From the NCBI RefSeq assembly GCF_014268885.2, contig NZ_CP077095.1, positions 248,001 to 312,000 of the forward strand: a stretch of DNA of 64,000 bases, written 5' to 3'. The position numbers were made by a program, and so were the translations under genes. Source of the stretch: Pseudomonas xantholysinigenes. Its GTDB lineage: Bacteria > Pseudomonadota > Gammaproteobacteria > Pseudomonadales > Pseudomonadaceae. Positions 52,680 to 62,794 of the stretch are shown in pieces (positions within the stretch are counted from its first letter, which is position 1; every line of letters starts with the position of its first letter). The notes beneath the pieces are model-generated. The model was given only the letters and a program-made list of their open reading frames with translations, was not told where the DNA came from and made no database searches.

Positions 52680-53332
52680 GCGACCTGGGTTTCTACGGAA
52701 AGCTGGCCAGCCGCGGCGACTTCGTCAGCCGTGGCTTGCCACAGCGTTTCATCCAGCCTTGGGACCAATGGCTGGCGGCGGGCCTGCAGGCCAGCCAGCA
52801 GGCGTTGGGCGAGCGTTGGCTCGAGGCCTATCTGGTCAGCCCCTTGTGGCGGTTTGCCCTGGCGCCGGGTGTGTGTGGGCCGGATGCGGTGGTTGGGGTG
52901 TTGATGCCGAGCATCGACCGGGTTGGGCGGTATTTTCCGTTGACCGTGGCCCAGGTGCTGGAACCGGGGCAGCCGTTGGCGCCTGTGGTGGCCGGGGATG
53001 ACGAATGGTTTGAAGCGGTTGAGGCTGCTTTGTTGGCGACCCTTGAGCCGGGTGCTGCCTTTGAGAATTTTGAGGCGGCTTTGCCGCCTTTTCGCGGCAC
53101 AAGGCCGCTCCTACAGGGGCCGCGTGTGGCTGTGGGTGGTTTGCAGCGGTTGGATGCGACTACCCCGCAAGGGCGTGCACTGGCCTTGGCCGAATGCGCC
53201 TGCGAGGGCATGAGCCTGTGGTGGGGCAGGGGCTCCGAACGTATCGCCCCGGGGCTGATGCGCTGCGCGGGCTTGCCGCGCAGTGAGGATTTCGCCGGGT
53301 TTCTTCTGGGTAGCGAGGCAGCGCACGCATGA
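52676..53332 (+). CDS. tagF: T6SS post-translational repressor TagF, carrying an in-frame REP
   Basis: Predicted 218-residue protein of the TagF/ImpM family: DLGFYGKLASRGDFVSRGLP opening, then FIQPWDQWLAAGLQASQ and RVGRYFPLTVAQVLE. In P. aeruginosa TagF represses H1-T6SS by acting on Fha1. GTG 52676 overlaps the tssM stop in a GTGA. Residues about 133-148 (ALPPFRGTRPLLQG) are encoded by a near-perfect REP unit at 53074-53119, in frame, so the protein has an insertion of repeat origin. Whether it remains functional is unknown. Confidence 0.93.
   Translation: MSDLGFYGKLASRGDFVSRGLPQRFIQPWDQWLAAGLQASQQALGERWLEAYLVSPLWRFALAPGVCGPDAVVGVLMPSIDRVGRYFPLTVAQVLEPGQPLAPVVAGDDEWFEAVEAALLATLEPGAAFENFEAALPPFRGTRPLLQGPRVAVGGLQRLDATTPQGRALALAECACEGMSLWWGRGSERIAPGLMRCAGLPRSEDFAGFLLGSEAAHA
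53074..53119. repeat. REP unit inside the tagF coding sequence
   Basis: The GGCGG/CCGCC hairpin followed by TTTTCGCGGCACAAGGCCGC and CTCCTACAGGGG matches the intergenic REP units of this window almost base for base, but here it is read in frame in tagF without a stop. Confidence 0.92.
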
Positions 53333-54048
53333 CCGACCTGCAATACACCGCAGCCAGCTACAGCCATGTCGGCATGGTGCGCAAGATCAACGAAGACGCC
53401 TGCCTGGACCTGACCTGGGCAGGGCTGTGGGCGGTGGCCGACGGCATGGGCGGCCATGCGGCTGGCGACTACGTCAGCAGCCTGGCGGTGGACAGCCTGC
53501 GCAGCCTGCCCAGGCTCGAGTCGCTGGAGGAGTTTGCCGGCGAAGTGCGTGATGGCCTGTCGTGGGTCAATCGCACGGTGCGCGAGGAAACCGCGCGCCG
53601 GGGCGTGGCGATGATGGGCAGTACCGTGGTGGTGCTGGCGGCGCGGGGCGACCAGGCCATCGGCCTGTGGGCCGGCGATAGCCGCCTGTACCGCCTGCGT
53701 GAAGGTTGCATCGAGCGCCTGTCCCACGACCACAGCTACGTCCAGGAATTACAGGACAGCGGCCTGCTCAACGAGGCCGAGGCGCGGGTCCATCCGCGCG
53801 GCAATATCGTCACCCGCGCCCTGGGCGTCGAGGACCATATCGAGTTGCAGGCAGTCGCCCTGCAGGTGCAGCCCGGCGACACCTACCTGTTGTGCAGCGA
53901 CGGCTTGAACAAGACCGCCGAGGACCACGAGATCGCCGAGGTGCTTGGCCACGACGACCCCTACGAAGTGGTGCGCAGCCTGGTGCACCTGGGCCTGACC
54001 CGGGGCGCCCCCGATAACATCACCGCCGTGGTCGTGAAGGCGAGCTGA
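53329..54048 (+). CDS. pppA: Serine/threonine phosphatase PppA (PP2C)
   Basis: Predicted 239-residue PP2C phosphatase: the metal-binding motif ADGMGGHAAGDY, STVVVLAARG, SHDHSYVQEL and LLCSDGLN are present. It dephosphorylates Fha and opposes PpkA, thereby switching off T6SS firing. It overlaps tagF by 4 bp. Confidence 0.95.
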   Translation: MTDLQYTAASYSHVGMVRKINEDACLDLTWAGLWAVADGMGGHAAGDYVSSLAVDSLRSLPRLESLEEFAGEVRDGLSWVNRTVREETARRGVAMMGSTVVVLAARGDQAIGLWAGDSRLYRLREGCIERLSHDHSYVQELQDSGLLNEAEARVHPRGNIVTRALGVEDHIELQAVALQVQPGDTYLLCSDGLNKTAEDHEIAEVLGHDDPYEVVRSLVHLGLTRGAPDNITAVVVKAS

Positions 54049-54055
54049 AGACACC

Positions 54056-57040
54056 ATGAATATGCAGATCCCCGGATTCGACATCGATCACGAGCTTGGC
54101 CAGGGCGCCATGGCCAGTGTGTACCTGGCCACCCAGCGCTCGCTCGAGCGCAAGGTGGCGCTGAAGATCATGGCGGCCAGCCTGGCCGCCGACCCGACCT
54201 TCTGCGAGCGCTTCCTGCGCGAGGGCCGTACCCTGGCGCGGCTGGCGCACCCGAACATCGCCACCATCCATGACATCGGCAATGTCGGCGAGCTGTACTA
54301 CATGGCCATGGAGTACCTGCCCAGCGGCACGCTCAAGGAGCGCATCGCCGAGGGCCTGACGCCCGAGCAGGGCCTCGCCTACGTGCGTCAGATCGCCCAG
54401 GCGCTGGGCTATGCCCACGCCCAGGGCCTGGTGCACCGCGACGTCAAACCGGCCAACATCCTGTTCCGCGCCGACGGCACCGCAGTGCTGTCGGACTTCG
54501 GCATCGCCAAGTCGCTGGATGACCGCACCCAGTTCACCCAGGCTGGCTTCGCGGTCGGCACGCCGAGCTACATGAGCCCTGAGCAGGCCCGTGGCATGGA
54601 GATCGACGGGCGTGCCGACCTGTACGCGCTGGGCGTGGTGCTGTACGAGATCCTGGTCGGCAAGCTGCCGTACAACGGTACCGATGCGCTGTCCACGGCA
54701 CTGGCGCACCTGACCGAGCCATTGCCGGAGCTGCCGATCGAGCATGGCCGCTACCAGGACATCCTGCGTGGCCTGCTGGCCAAGGACCCCAACGAGCGTT
54801 TCGCCGATGCCGCGGCCTTGCTGGCCGCGCTGGATCGCCTGACCGTGCAGGCACCGCTGGATGAGCGCGATAGCACGGTGCTGCGTCCGCTGGTCGTGCC
54901 GCCGCCGCTGGCGCCGCAACCGGTGTCCATCGAAATCCCCCAAGTCGTGGCCGAGCCTGTGCCACGGCCCGCGCCCAAACCACAGCCCGCGCCGGTGGCG
55001 AAGTCCGGCTCGAACAAACCCGCCAAGGCGGTATTGGCCGTGGCTATCGCGGCGGCCTTGGGCCTGGGGGGCGCGTTCTTCTGGTTGCTGGGTGGCAGCG
55101 ACGAGCCAGCCGTCGTGCAGGCGCCGACCGACACCGTCGCCCCTGCGCAGCCGCCAGTACAACCGGTAGCGGCCCGCGACGATGGCCGCCCGTTGCTGAT
55201 GCCCGGCAAGCAGACCCTGTTCCAGCGGGTGCTGACCAAGCCCGACGCGCAACTGCTGGCCCAGCCCGGCGATGCGTCGGGAGCAAAGCTGCCGGCGTTC
55301 TCCGTGCTCTACGTCTACCAGCGCAAGGATATCGGCGGCAAAGCCTGGTTGCAGGTGGGCGCCGCCAGTGATGGCCAGCGCGAGGGCTGGTTGCCGGCCG
55401 AGCAGACCAGCGACTGGAAGCAGAGCCTGGTGCTCAAGTTCACCGAGCGCTCGGGCCGTTCGCCGGTGATGTTCATGCGCCAGGTGGACGATGTGCAGCA
55501 GTTGCTCGACGATACCGCCAAGGCGCGCGACAGCTTGCTCAAGGCGCAGAACAGCCCCGACCAGGTGCCCCAGGTGATGGCCCTGGAACCGGCGGCCAGC
55601 GCGGTGCCGCAGAACCAGTTCTACCTGATGCCGATCTTCGACTACCGGGAAAGCTTCGATGCCGAAGGCCAGCCGGTGCAATTGCTCAACATCGCCTCCA
55701 TCGACCCTGGCAGCAGCGCCCGCGACAGCGCGCCCAAGGCCGCCGGTGTGGCAGCGGCGAGCGACAACGGTTTCCGCACCGGCATCGTGCTGGTGGTGGA
55801 CACCTCGGTGTCGATGCAGCCCTACATCGACCGTGTGCGCCAGGTGGTCAGCGAGCTGCAGCAGCAACTGGCGGCACGTGGCGAACTGGACAGCGTCAGC
55901 TTTGGCCTGGTGGGCTTTCGCAACAGCGTCAAGCGCACCCCCGGCCTCGATTACCTGAGCAAGACCCTGGTCAGCCTGGAGGAGGGCCGCGACCCGGCGC
56001 GCTTCCTCAAGGCAGCATCCCAGGTCAAGGCCACCAGCGTCTCCAGCCATTCGTTCAACGAGGACGCTTTCGCCGGCGTGATGCAGGCCGTCGAAGGCAT
56101 GGACTGGTCGGGCTACGGCGGGCGCATCATCCTGTTGGTCAGCGATGCCGGCGCGCTGCGCAAGAACGACCCGTTCAGCAGCACCCAGATGAACGAGGCC
56201 GAAGTGCGCCAGGCCGCGTTGAGCAAGCAGATCAAGATCTACGCCCTGCACCTGCTGACCCCGGCCGGCGTGAAGAACCACGGCGCGGCGCAAGCCCAGT
56301 ACCGCGTGCTCACCGCCGACAGCAACCCGCAGATCGGCGACCTGTATGTGGGTGTGCCGGGCGGCGAAGTCGGGGTGTTCGGTGAGCGTGTGCGCGAGAT
56401 CGGCTCGACCTTCGCCGAGTTGGTGCACCAGGTGCGCAACCAGCAGCCGCAGCCGGTGCCGCTGCTGACCTCGGCTTCGAGCCTGGCGGCCAAGTCCCAG
56501 GCCATCGGCTATGCCATGCACATGGACTTCCTCGGCCGCCACGGCGCCAGCCAGGCGCCGCAACTGGTCAGCGCCTGGACCGCCGACCGCGACCTGACCA
56601 ACCCGGCGTTGCCGACCCTGCAGGTGTGCGTGATGCTGACCAAGCTGCAGCTCAACGACCTGCAGCAGTCGCTCAAGCTGATCGTCGACGCCGCGCGCAA
56701 GACCCGCAGTTCGCCCGGCGACTTCTTCAACGAGATCGCCAGCGCCAGCGCCTACATGAGCCGCGACCCCGGCGCCCTGCGCAAGGGCGCCAACCTGGCC
56801 CAGGGCGGGGTGCTCGGTGAATACCTCGATGGCCTGCCGTACCGCAGCAAGTCCCTGGCCATGACCCAGGACCTGTGGCTGTCGCTGTCGGTGGCCGAGC
56901 AGGAGGACTTCATCGACGAGCTGGACTCGAAGATCCGCCTGTACGAGACCTTCCACAACGACATGGCCAACTGGGTGCGCTTCGGCAATGCCGAGCCGGG
57001 TGACGCTCTGTACCGTGTCCCACTGTCGACGCTGCCGTGA
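54056..57040 (+). CDS. ppkA: Transmembrane Ser/Thr kinase PpkA with vWA domain
   Basis: Predicted 994-residue kinase. The cytoplasmic kinase domain (about 8-265) has K37 (VALK), HRD at 127-129 and DFG at 147-149. A single transmembrane segment (about 323-343) leads to a periplasmic part that contains a von Willebrand A domain with MIDAS DTSVS near 581-585. In H1-T6SS PpkA phosphorylates Fha1 after periplasmic activation through TagQRST. It starts 7 bp after pppA. Confidence 0.95.
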   Translation: MNMQIPGFDIDHELGQGAMASVYLATQRSLERKVALKIMAASLAADPTFCERFLREGRTLARLAHPNIATIHDIGNVGELYYMAMEYLPSGTLKERIAEGLTPEQGLAYVRQIAQALGYAHAQGLVHRDVKPANILFRADGTAVLSDFGIAKSLDDRTQFTQAGFAVGTPSYMSPEQARGMEIDGRADLYALGVVLYEILVGKLPYNGTDALSTALAHLTEPLPELPIEHGRYQDILRGLLAKDPNERFADAAALLAALDRLTVQAPLDERDSTVLRPLVVPPPLAPQPVSIEIPQVVAEPVPRPAPKPQPAPVAKSGSNKPAKAVLAVAIAAALGLGGAFFWLLGGSDEPAVVQAPTDTVAPAQPPVQPVAARDDGRPLLMPGKQTLFQRVLTKPDAQLLAQPGDASGAKLPAFSVLYVYQRKDIGGKAWLQVGAASDGQREGWLPAEQTSDWKQSLVLKFTERSGRSPVMFMRQVDDVQQLLDDTAKARDSLLKAQNSPDQVPQVMALEPAASAVPQNQFYLMPIFDYRESFDAEGQPVQLLNIASIDPGSSARDSAPKAAGVAAASDNGFRTGIVLVVDTSVSMQPYIDRVRQVVSELQQQLAARGELDSVSFGLVGFRNSVKRTPGLDYLSKTLVSLEEGRDPARFLKAASQVKATSVSSHSFNEDAFAGVMQAVEGMDWSGYGGRIILLVSDAGALRKNDPFSSTQMNEAEVRQAALSKQIKIYALHLLTPAGVKNHGAAQAQYRVLTADSNPQIGDLYVGVPGGEVGVFGERVREIGSTFAELVHQVRNQQPQPVPLLTSASSLAAKSQAIGYAMHMDFLGRHGASQAPQLVSAWTADRDLTNPALPTLQVCVMLTKLQLNDLQQSLKLIVDAARKTRSSPGDFFNEIASASAYMSRDPGALRKGANLAQGGVLGEYLDGLPYRSKSLAMTQDLWLSLSVAEQEDFIDELDSKIRLYETFHNDMANWVRFGNAEPGDALYRVPLSTLP

Positions 57041-57744
57041 TGATCCGCCTGGACGGGGTGCGCAAGACGCGCGGGCAGGGCGCCCAGCGCTACAGCCTGC
57101 TGGTCGACCAACTGCACCTGGCGGCGGGTGAGCGGGTGGCGCTGGTCGGCCCCAGCGGCTGCGGCAAGAGCACCTTGCTCGACCTGCTGGCGTTGGTGCT
57201 GGCGCCGGATGCGGCCGAGGGCTTCAGCCTGGATGGCGAGGATGTGGCCGGGCTTTGGCGCGGGCATCGGCTGGATCGCCTGGCGACATTGCGCAGCCGG
57301 CACCTGGGGTATGTGCTGCAGGCGGGCGGGTTGCTGGGGTTTCTCGATGTGCGCGGCAATATCCGCCTGCCCCGGCAGCTGCTGGGCATGGATGACGACG
57401 GCAGCGTCGAGCGCCTGGCCGAGGCGTTGGATGTGCACGATCAGTTGGGCAAGAAACCCGCCACCTTGTCCCTCGGCCAGCGTCAGCGGGTCAGTTGCGC
57501 CCGTGCCCTGGCCCATGGCCCGGCCTTGTTGTTGGCCGATGAGCCGACCGCCGCGCTGGACCCGGTGAACGCCGAGCGGGTCATGCAACTGCTGCTGCGC
57601 GAAGCTGGCGAGCGCCAGGTCACCTGCGTGGTCGCCACCCATGACGAAGCCCTGGCCAGGTCGGCAGGCTTGGGCCTGCTGCGCATGAGCTGCCGGCGCG
57701 ATGCCGACGGCGGCGTCACCGCGACCCTGGCGAGGGCCGCCTGA
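57040..57744 (+). CDS. tagT: ABC transporter ATPase TagT
   Basis: Predicted 234-residue ATPase: Walker A GPSGCGKST, signature LSLGQRQRVSCARAL and Walker B LLLADEPTAALD are intact. It pairs with TagS in the H1-T6SS activation relay, a LolCDE-like complex. ATG 57040 overlaps the ppkA stop; GTG 57037 is an alternative. Confidence 0.92.
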   Translation: MIRLDGVRKTRGQGAQRYSLLVDQLHLAAGERVALVGPSGCGKSTLLDLLALVLAPDAAEGFSLDGEDVAGLWRGHRLDRLATLRSRHLGYVLQAGGLLGFLDVRGNIRLPRQLLGMDDDGSVERLAEALDVHDQLGKKPATLSLGQRQRVSCARALAHGPALLLADEPTAALDPVNAERVMQLLLREAGERQVTCVVATHDEALARSAGLGLLRMSCRRDADGGVTATLARAA

Positions 57745-58946
57745 TGCGCCCGCTACTGATCGCCGGGCTGGCCTGGCAGGACTACCGCAACGACGCGCGG
57801 CTGTCGGCCTGTGGCGTGCTGGCGCTGGTGGCGGTGATCGCGCCGCTGCTGGTGCTGTTCGGCCTGAAGTTCGGCCTGGTCGGCAGCCTGACCGAGCGTC
57901 TGCAGCGCGATCCGGGCGTGCGCGAGATCATTCCCTTGGGCGGTGGACGCTTTCGCGGCGAGTTCATCGAGGAACTGGCACAACGCCCGGGAGTGGCCTT
58001 CACCATCCCCCGGACCCGGCAGATCGCCGCCACCGCCGAACTGCTGCTGCCCGCCCACGGCCGTGGCCTGACGGTCGAGATGCTGCCCAGCGCCGAGGGC
58101 GATCCCTTGCTGGCCCAGGTCGCTCCCCCGTCGGGGCTGCAACAGGTGGTGCTGAGCTTTACCGCTGCGGAAAAGCTGGGCGCCAGGGCCGGAGACGAGC
58201 TGCAGGCCAGCTTCAGCCGCCAGCAGGCCGGGCAGATGCAATGGCGGCAGACGCGCCTGCAGGTCCTCAGCGTGTTACCCCTGGCCGCGTTCGAGCGCGA
58301 TGGCCTGTTCGCATCGTTGCAGTTGCTCGAGGCCGTCGAAGACTACCGTGATGGCCGCGCGGTGCCGGCGCTGGGCTGGCAGGGCGAGGCGCAGGGCTCC
58401 GTGGCGCAGCGGGTTTACCCGGCGTTTCGCCTGTACGCCCGCGAGCTGACCGACGTCGAGCCGCTGCGCCAGTTCTTCGCCGAACGCAAGCTGCTGGTCT
58501 CGACCCAGGCCGCGCAGATCGCCCAGGTGCAGTCGCTCAGCCGCAACCTCGACCTGGTGTTCTGGATCATCGCCAGCCTGGCCGTGGCCGGCGCGGTAGC
58601 GGCCATCGCTGCGGGCGCGGTGGCGGCGGTGGAGCGCAAGCAACGCGAACTGGCGGTGCTACGCCTGCTGGGCTTCGGCACCGCCGCGCTGTTGTTGTTC
58701 GTGATGCTCCAGGCGCTTTACAGCGGGCTGTTCGCCGCGGCGTTGGCGGGCCTGCTGTACCTGTTGGCCGAGCACGGCCTGAACCGACTTTTCATGCAGG
58801 TGCCCGGCGAGTTCGCCAGTCACCTGTTGCCCATGCACTACCTCGTTGCGTTGTGTGCCGTGCTGCTGGCCAGCACCGCCGCCGCCGCCCTCGGCGGCTG
58901 GCGCGTGGCGCGCATCGAGGCTTGCCAAGGAATTCGTGATGTCTGA
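57744..58946 (+). CDS. tagS: ABC transporter permease TagS
   Basis: Predicted 400-residue FtsX/LolC-type permease with one N-terminal transmembrane helix (about 24-46), a large periplasmic domain (about 47-275) and three C-terminal helices (about 275-395). It overlaps tagT by 1 bp and tagR by 8 bp. Confidence 0.92.
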   Translation: MRPLLIAGLAWQDYRNDARLSACGVLALVAVIAPLLVLFGLKFGLVGSLTERLQRDPGVREIIPLGGGRFRGEFIEELAQRPGVAFTIPRTRQIAATAELLLPAHGRGLTVEMLPSAEGDPLLAQVAPPSGLQQVVLSFTAAEKLGARAGDELQASFSRQQAGQMQWRQTRLQVLSVLPLAAFERDGLFASLQLLEAVEDYRDGRAVPALGWQGEAQGSVAQRVYPAFRLYARELTDVEPLRQFFAERKLLVSTQAAQIAQVQSLSRNLDLVFWIIASLAVAGAVAAIAAGAVAAVERKQRELAVLRLLGFGTAALLLFVMLQALYSGLFAAALAGLLYLLAEHGLNRLFMQVPGEFASHLLPMHYLVALCAVLLASTAAAALGGWRVARIEACQGIRDV

Positions 58947-60705
58947 CCGCCGCCTCGGGGCTGTCGCCCTGATCCTCACCGCGCTGAGCCTGGGCGCCTG
59001 TTCCCAGGCCGATGGCGACGACAAGGCCAAGCCGGTCGCCCAGCCCCAGGCTGGGAGTGAGAGCAAGCTCGATAATCCCAAGCCGCTGCCGGGCGATGTC
59101 AGCCTGCCGCTGCCCTGTGGCGGCGAGCTGGTTTTGCGCAGTGTCTACGTGCTGGCCCAGGGCAGCCTCGACGACCGCGAGGTCAACCTCGGCTATCCGT
59201 TCAGCGAAGGCGAGGCCGGTTACAAGCAGTCGTTCATCTCGGGCTACCGACGCGACTTCATCAACGGCCAGTTCAGCCTGCAGGACCTCGCGCCGCAGTG
59301 GCAGAAGGCCGTTGGCCCGACCTTGCCGAAGGTCGACAAAGGCAGCCCGCTGACGCCGATGATGTACTTCATCGGCAAGTACGAAGTGACCGCGCGCCAG
59401 TATGCCCAGGTGATGGCCCAGGCGCAGTCGCTGGCCAGCGGCGAGGCTGCACCGGCCTGCGCGGCGAGCAACGATGCTGCCGGGCGTCTGCCCAAGGTCA
59501 AGCTGTCGCGCTTCGAGGCCGAGCGCTTCGCCGCGGTGTACAGCGCCTGGCTGATGAAGCATCACCGCGATCTGCTACCGGTCAGTGGCCGTGGTGGCAA
59601 GGCCGAGGATGGTGGCATGGGCTTCGTGCGCCTGCCCACCGAAGTCGAGTGGGAATTCGCCGCCCGTGGCGGTTCGGCGGTCAGCCGCCAGGAGCTGGAA
59701 GGGCGCCTGTTCCCACGCAAGGTCGAAGGCGCCGACAGCGAGGGGCCGCTGGCCGACTTCGCGGTGTTCAACCAGGTGGCCGGTGGCACTGGGCAAGCAG
59801 CGCGGCTGATGCCGATCGGCACCAAGCAACCTAACCCGCTGGGCCTGTTCGATGTGATCGGCAACGCCGCCGAGATGGTCCAGGAGTCGTTCCAGCTGGT
59901 GCATGCCGGTCGCCTGCAAGGCGCCTACGGCGGCTTCGTGGTCAAGGGTGGCAACTACCTCGAAGGCGAGGGCACGTTGTTTACCGGCATGCGCCGCGAG
60001 TACCCGCTGTTCGGCGCCGATGGCACCGAGCAGCGCAACGAGACCACCGGCTTCCGGGTCGCCATCGGCGCCTTGTCGGCACCGCGTTCGCGCTATCAGG
60101 AGCTGTTCGAGCAATGGCAGAAGGAGGGCCGCCTGGCTAGCCTGACCGACGATATCGACGCCGCCCAGGACCCGACCAAGCGCCTGGACAGCATCATCGC
60201 CGCCGCCAATGACCCGCGCCAGCAAGCCGAGCTGGGGCTGGTCAACGAAGAGCTCAAGCGCAATGTCTCGCTGATCGCCCGCCAGCGCGAGGAAGCCGCC
60301 GGCAACCTGATCCAGTCCGCCGCCCTGGTGGCCGAGACCATCAACAACTACAACATCCGCCTGACCAACCTGCAGAACACCCAGGCCAAGGCCCAGGCCT
60401 CGGGCGACCAGACCAGCGCGCGCATGTACGGCGCGGCCATCGCCAACGGCCGCGCGGCCCTCGACGGCGCCGTGGCGATCTACATCGACAACCTGGCCAG
60501 TGGCACGCGCTACACCGATGCGGTGATCCAGGCGCAGTTCCAGCGGGTCAAGGAAGAACTCAATCGCAAGCCGGTCCTGGGCAACAGCCTGGTGACCCGC
60601 GCCACCCTGTTCGTCCGCCACGTCGGGGAGTACCGCCAGAACCGGCGGGCCGATCCGGCGACGATCCTCAAGGAGCTGCTGGCATCGGCCGCCCCGCGAC
60701 CCTAA
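58939..60705 (+). CDS. tagR: TagR, FGE-sulfatase-fold T6SS activator, lipoprotein form
   Basis: Predicted 588-residue protein. A lipobox-type signal (ILTALSLGAC) is followed by a formylglycine-generating-enzyme fold: YFIGKYEVTARQYAQ, RLPTEVEWEFAARGG, PNPLGLFDVIGNAAEM and RNETTGFRVAIG. Residues about 385-588 form a helical, coiled-coil-rich tail. In H1-T6SS TagR is a periplasmic partner of PpkA. The start follows AAGGA at 7 bases. Confidence 0.92.
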   Translation: MSDRRLGAVALILTALSLGACSQADGDDKAKPVAQPQAGSESKLDNPKPLPGDVSLPLPCGGELVLRSVYVLAQGSLDDREVNLGYPFSEGEAGYKQSFISGYRRDFINGQFSLQDLAPQWQKAVGPTLPKVDKGSPLTPMMYFIGKYEVTARQYAQVMAQAQSLASGEAAPACAASNDAAGRLPKVKLSRFEAERFAAVYSAWLMKHHRDLLPVSGRGGKAEDGGMGFVRLPTEVEWEFAARGGSAVSRQELEGRLFPRKVEGADSEGPLADFAVFNQVAGGTGQAARLMPIGTKQPNPLGLFDVIGNAAEMVQESFQLVHAGRLQGAYGGFVVKGGNYLEGEGTLFTGMRREYPLFGADGTEQRNETTGFRVAIGALSAPRSRYQELFEQWQKEGRLASLTDDIDAAQDPTKRLDSIIAAANDPRQQAELGLVNEELKRNVSLIARQREEAAGNLIQSAALVAETINNYNIRLTNLQNTQAKAQASGDQTSARMYGAAIANGRAALDGAVAIYIDNLASGTRYTDAVIQAQFQRVKEELNRKPVLGNSLVTRATLFVRHVGEYRQNRRADPATILKELLASAAPRP

Positions 60706-60783
60706 GGACAGCTTCCGTAGAAAGGACTCCCGGGTGGCATGACGCCCCCGGTTACCAAGAAACCCAAGAAGAGAAACCAGACC

Positions 60784-61710
60784 ATGTTCACCCGCAAACC
60801 CCTGATCACCGCATCCCAGGCCCGTACCGCGCTGCTGCTGGCCGCCGGTTTCAGCACCGTGCTGTTGAGCGGTTGCGCCAGTTCGCCGGCGTCCAAGGTC
60901 GGCGCCACGACCAAGGTCGAGTACTACCCCAACTGCTACGAGCCGGTGCAGCACCTGCGCTCCACCGACGGTGACATGACCCGTTCGGTCGCCACCGGCG
61001 CGCTGCTCGGCGCGGTCGGCGGTGCCCTGACTGGCGCCCTGGTCGACAAGGACAACCGCGGCCGCAACGCCGCCATCGGCGCCGCTGGCGGTGCCCTGGT
61101 CGGCGGCGCGGCTGGCTACTACACCGAGCGCCAGAAGCAGATCAGCGACGACAAGCAGCGCATTGCCTCGTACGCCGCCGACATCGACAAGAGCGCCGCC
61201 GACCTGGACCGCACCACCGCCTACGCCAAGTCGTCGCAAAGCTGCTACCAGCGCGAGTTCGCCAGCCTGATCCAGAACCGCAAGTCGGGCCGCATCAACG
61301 ACACCGAGGGCCGCAAGCGCCTGGCCGAGATCGTCGCCGGCCTGCAGGAGTCGAACAACCTGCTGACCACGGTCAATGGCCGCCTTGGCGAGAACCTCAA
61401 CAACTACACCCAGGCCTACGAGCAGGACCTCAAGCAAGTGGGCGTACAGCGCACCGAAGTGGTTGCCGTTGCCGAGCCGCCGAAGGTGGCCACCACTGGC
61501 AAGAAGAAGGACGTGAAGAAGGTCCAGCCGGCCAAGACCAACAGCAAGGTGCCACAGGAAGCGGTGGCCACCGAGAAGACCCTGCAGAACGCCAACGGCA
61601 AGAAGACCGAGGCCCAGCAGGTGGCCAAGGCCGGCGCCGACCAGGTCAATGCCATGTGCCGCAACCCGGACATGGGTGACTGGGCGCCGGTGCCTTGCCC
61701 GAACGTTTGA
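60784..61710 (+). CDS. tagQ: TagQ, glycine-zipper outer-membrane lipoprotein
   Basis: Predicted 308-residue lipoprotein with signal and lipobox LSGC, a glycine-zipper region (about 75-115; GALLGAVGGALTGALVDKD, GAAGGALVGGAAGYY) and a helical C-terminal half. In H1-T6SS TagQ is an outer-membrane lipoprotein required for TagR localisation. The start MFTRKPL at 60784 begins the signal peptide. Confidence 0.88.
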   Translation: MFTRKPLITASQARTALLLAAGFSTVLLSGCASSPASKVGATTKVEYYPNCYEPVQHLRSTDGDMTRSVATGALLGAVGGALTGALVDKDNRGRNAAIGAAGGALVGGAAGYYTERQKQISDDKQRIASYAADIDKSAADLDRTTAYAKSSQSCYQREFASLIQNRKSGRINDTEGRKRLAEIVAGLQESNNLLTTVNGRLGENLNNYTQAYEQDLKQVGVQRTEVVAVAEPPKVATTGKKKDVKKVQPAKTNSKVPQEAVATEKTLQNANGKKTEAQQVAKAGADQVNAMCRNPDMGDWAPVPCPNV

Positions 61711-61719
61711 TAACGCGCC

Positions 61720-61797
61720 AGGGGCGCTTTGCGCCCCTTTCGCGACGCCGTCCTGTAGCGGCCTTGTGCCGCGAAAGGGCTGCAAAGCAGCCCCGGC
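61720..61797. repeat. Terminator-like hairpin and inverted REP pair after tagQ
   Basis: AGGGGCGC TTT GCGCCCC TTT forms a GC-rich hairpin with a short T run at 61720-61741, then a REP unit (GTAGCGGCCTTGTGCCGCGAAAGG) ends in GCTGC/GCAGC at 61797. This may end the tagQ transcript before the next module. Confidence 0.8.
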
Positions 61798-61891
61798 AAT
61801 CTTGAATTGAAGCGGCCATGTCGCAAAAAATCGCCAAGACCTTCAAAGGTCTGCCCCCAAGGCTCTGATTCATGTGCAAGGAAACCGATTC

Positions 61892-62794
61892 GTGACAGAC
61901 CTGCTTTCCACCCGCCTGGGCAATACCTCGCAGTTCATGGCGCGTCAGCGCATCCAGGGGCGGATCAACCTGCCGCAGATGTTCGCCGCCATCGATGCCG
62001 ATCCACGGATCGTCGGGGCGGGCGTGGTGTACATCGACGCCGACTACAACGTCATCACCTTGCGTGAGTTCCAGCCGATCTGCAGCATCCGTCCCAAGCG
62101 CGTGATCCTGCGCGAGATCAAGAAGTACCAGACCCCCGACCAGTACACCCAGCAGTTGCAGCACAACCCGCGTGAGTCGCGGGTGGTCAAGGAGGCGGTC
62201 AACACCACGCTCTCCTGTGCAGGTGCCGTGATTGGCTGGTTCGTGGTGTTCAGTGGCACCATTGCCGCGCCATTTTCCGGTGGCACCAGCCTGGTGCTGA
62301 CCTACATCGGTGGTGCTGCCGCCACCGCCAGTAGCATCCAGTGCAGTATCGGTGTCATACGCACGGTGCGTGAAGTGACCAACCCGGCGGCCAACGATGC
62401 CCTGGATGAGAGCCAGTGGTACCAAGCCGCCTCGAAAGTACTTGATGGTGTTTCCCTGCTGGGTGTCGGCGCGTCGGGGCTTAGCACGTTGAAGTACCTG
62501 CAGGTACACAGGGCCGCAACCGGGCGTAGCTGGCTGGAACTGTCCAAGAGCCTCAGTCGTCAGCAGCGCAAGGCGCTGACCGATGAACTGTTGTCGATCA
62601 AGCACCCAAGCCTGACGGCCAAGCAGATCAAGTTGCAGCAGGCTGCTGGGACCATGACCAAGCGCTATACGCCGACCGAGATCAGCCATGCCACGCAGAC
62701 CCTGATGCGCGACTCGCTCGGCGCCACCTTGGGACTGGCTGGCAGTGCGACGGTACAGAGCATCGCCGTGGGGCTCTACGAGGAAGTCGAATGA
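61892..62794 (+). CDS. Unrecognised membrane protein, candidate T6SS effector
   Basis: Predicted 300-residue protein that I do not recognise. Residues about 1-100 are soluble and mixed charge (LPQMFAAIDADPRIVGAG, VILREIKKYQTPDQY); about 105-155 form two hydrophobic hairpin helices rich in Ala/Gly; about 184-200 and 275-295 are weaker hydrophobic stretches. No secretion signal is present. Start at GTG 61892 follows AAGGAAA at 7 bases; GTG 61874 is an alternative. Its stop overlaps the first of two paralogous small membrane proteins. Position after tagQ and this partner arrangement suggest a pore-forming or membrane-active effector; this is inference. Confidence 0.6.
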   Translation: MTDLLSTRLGNTSQFMARQRIQGRINLPQMFAAIDADPRIVGAGVVYIDADYNVITLREFQPICSIRPKRVILREIKKYQTPDQYTQQLQHNPRESRVVKEAVNTTLSCAGAVIGWFVVFSGTIAAPFSGGTSLVLTYIGGAAATASSIQCSIGVIRTVREVTNPAANDALDESQWYQAASKVLDGVSLLGVGASGLSTLKYLQVHRAATGRSWLELSKSLSRQQRKALTDELLSIKHPSLTAKQIKLQQAAGTMTKRYTPTEISHATQTLMRDSLGATLGLAGSATVQSIAVGLYEEVE

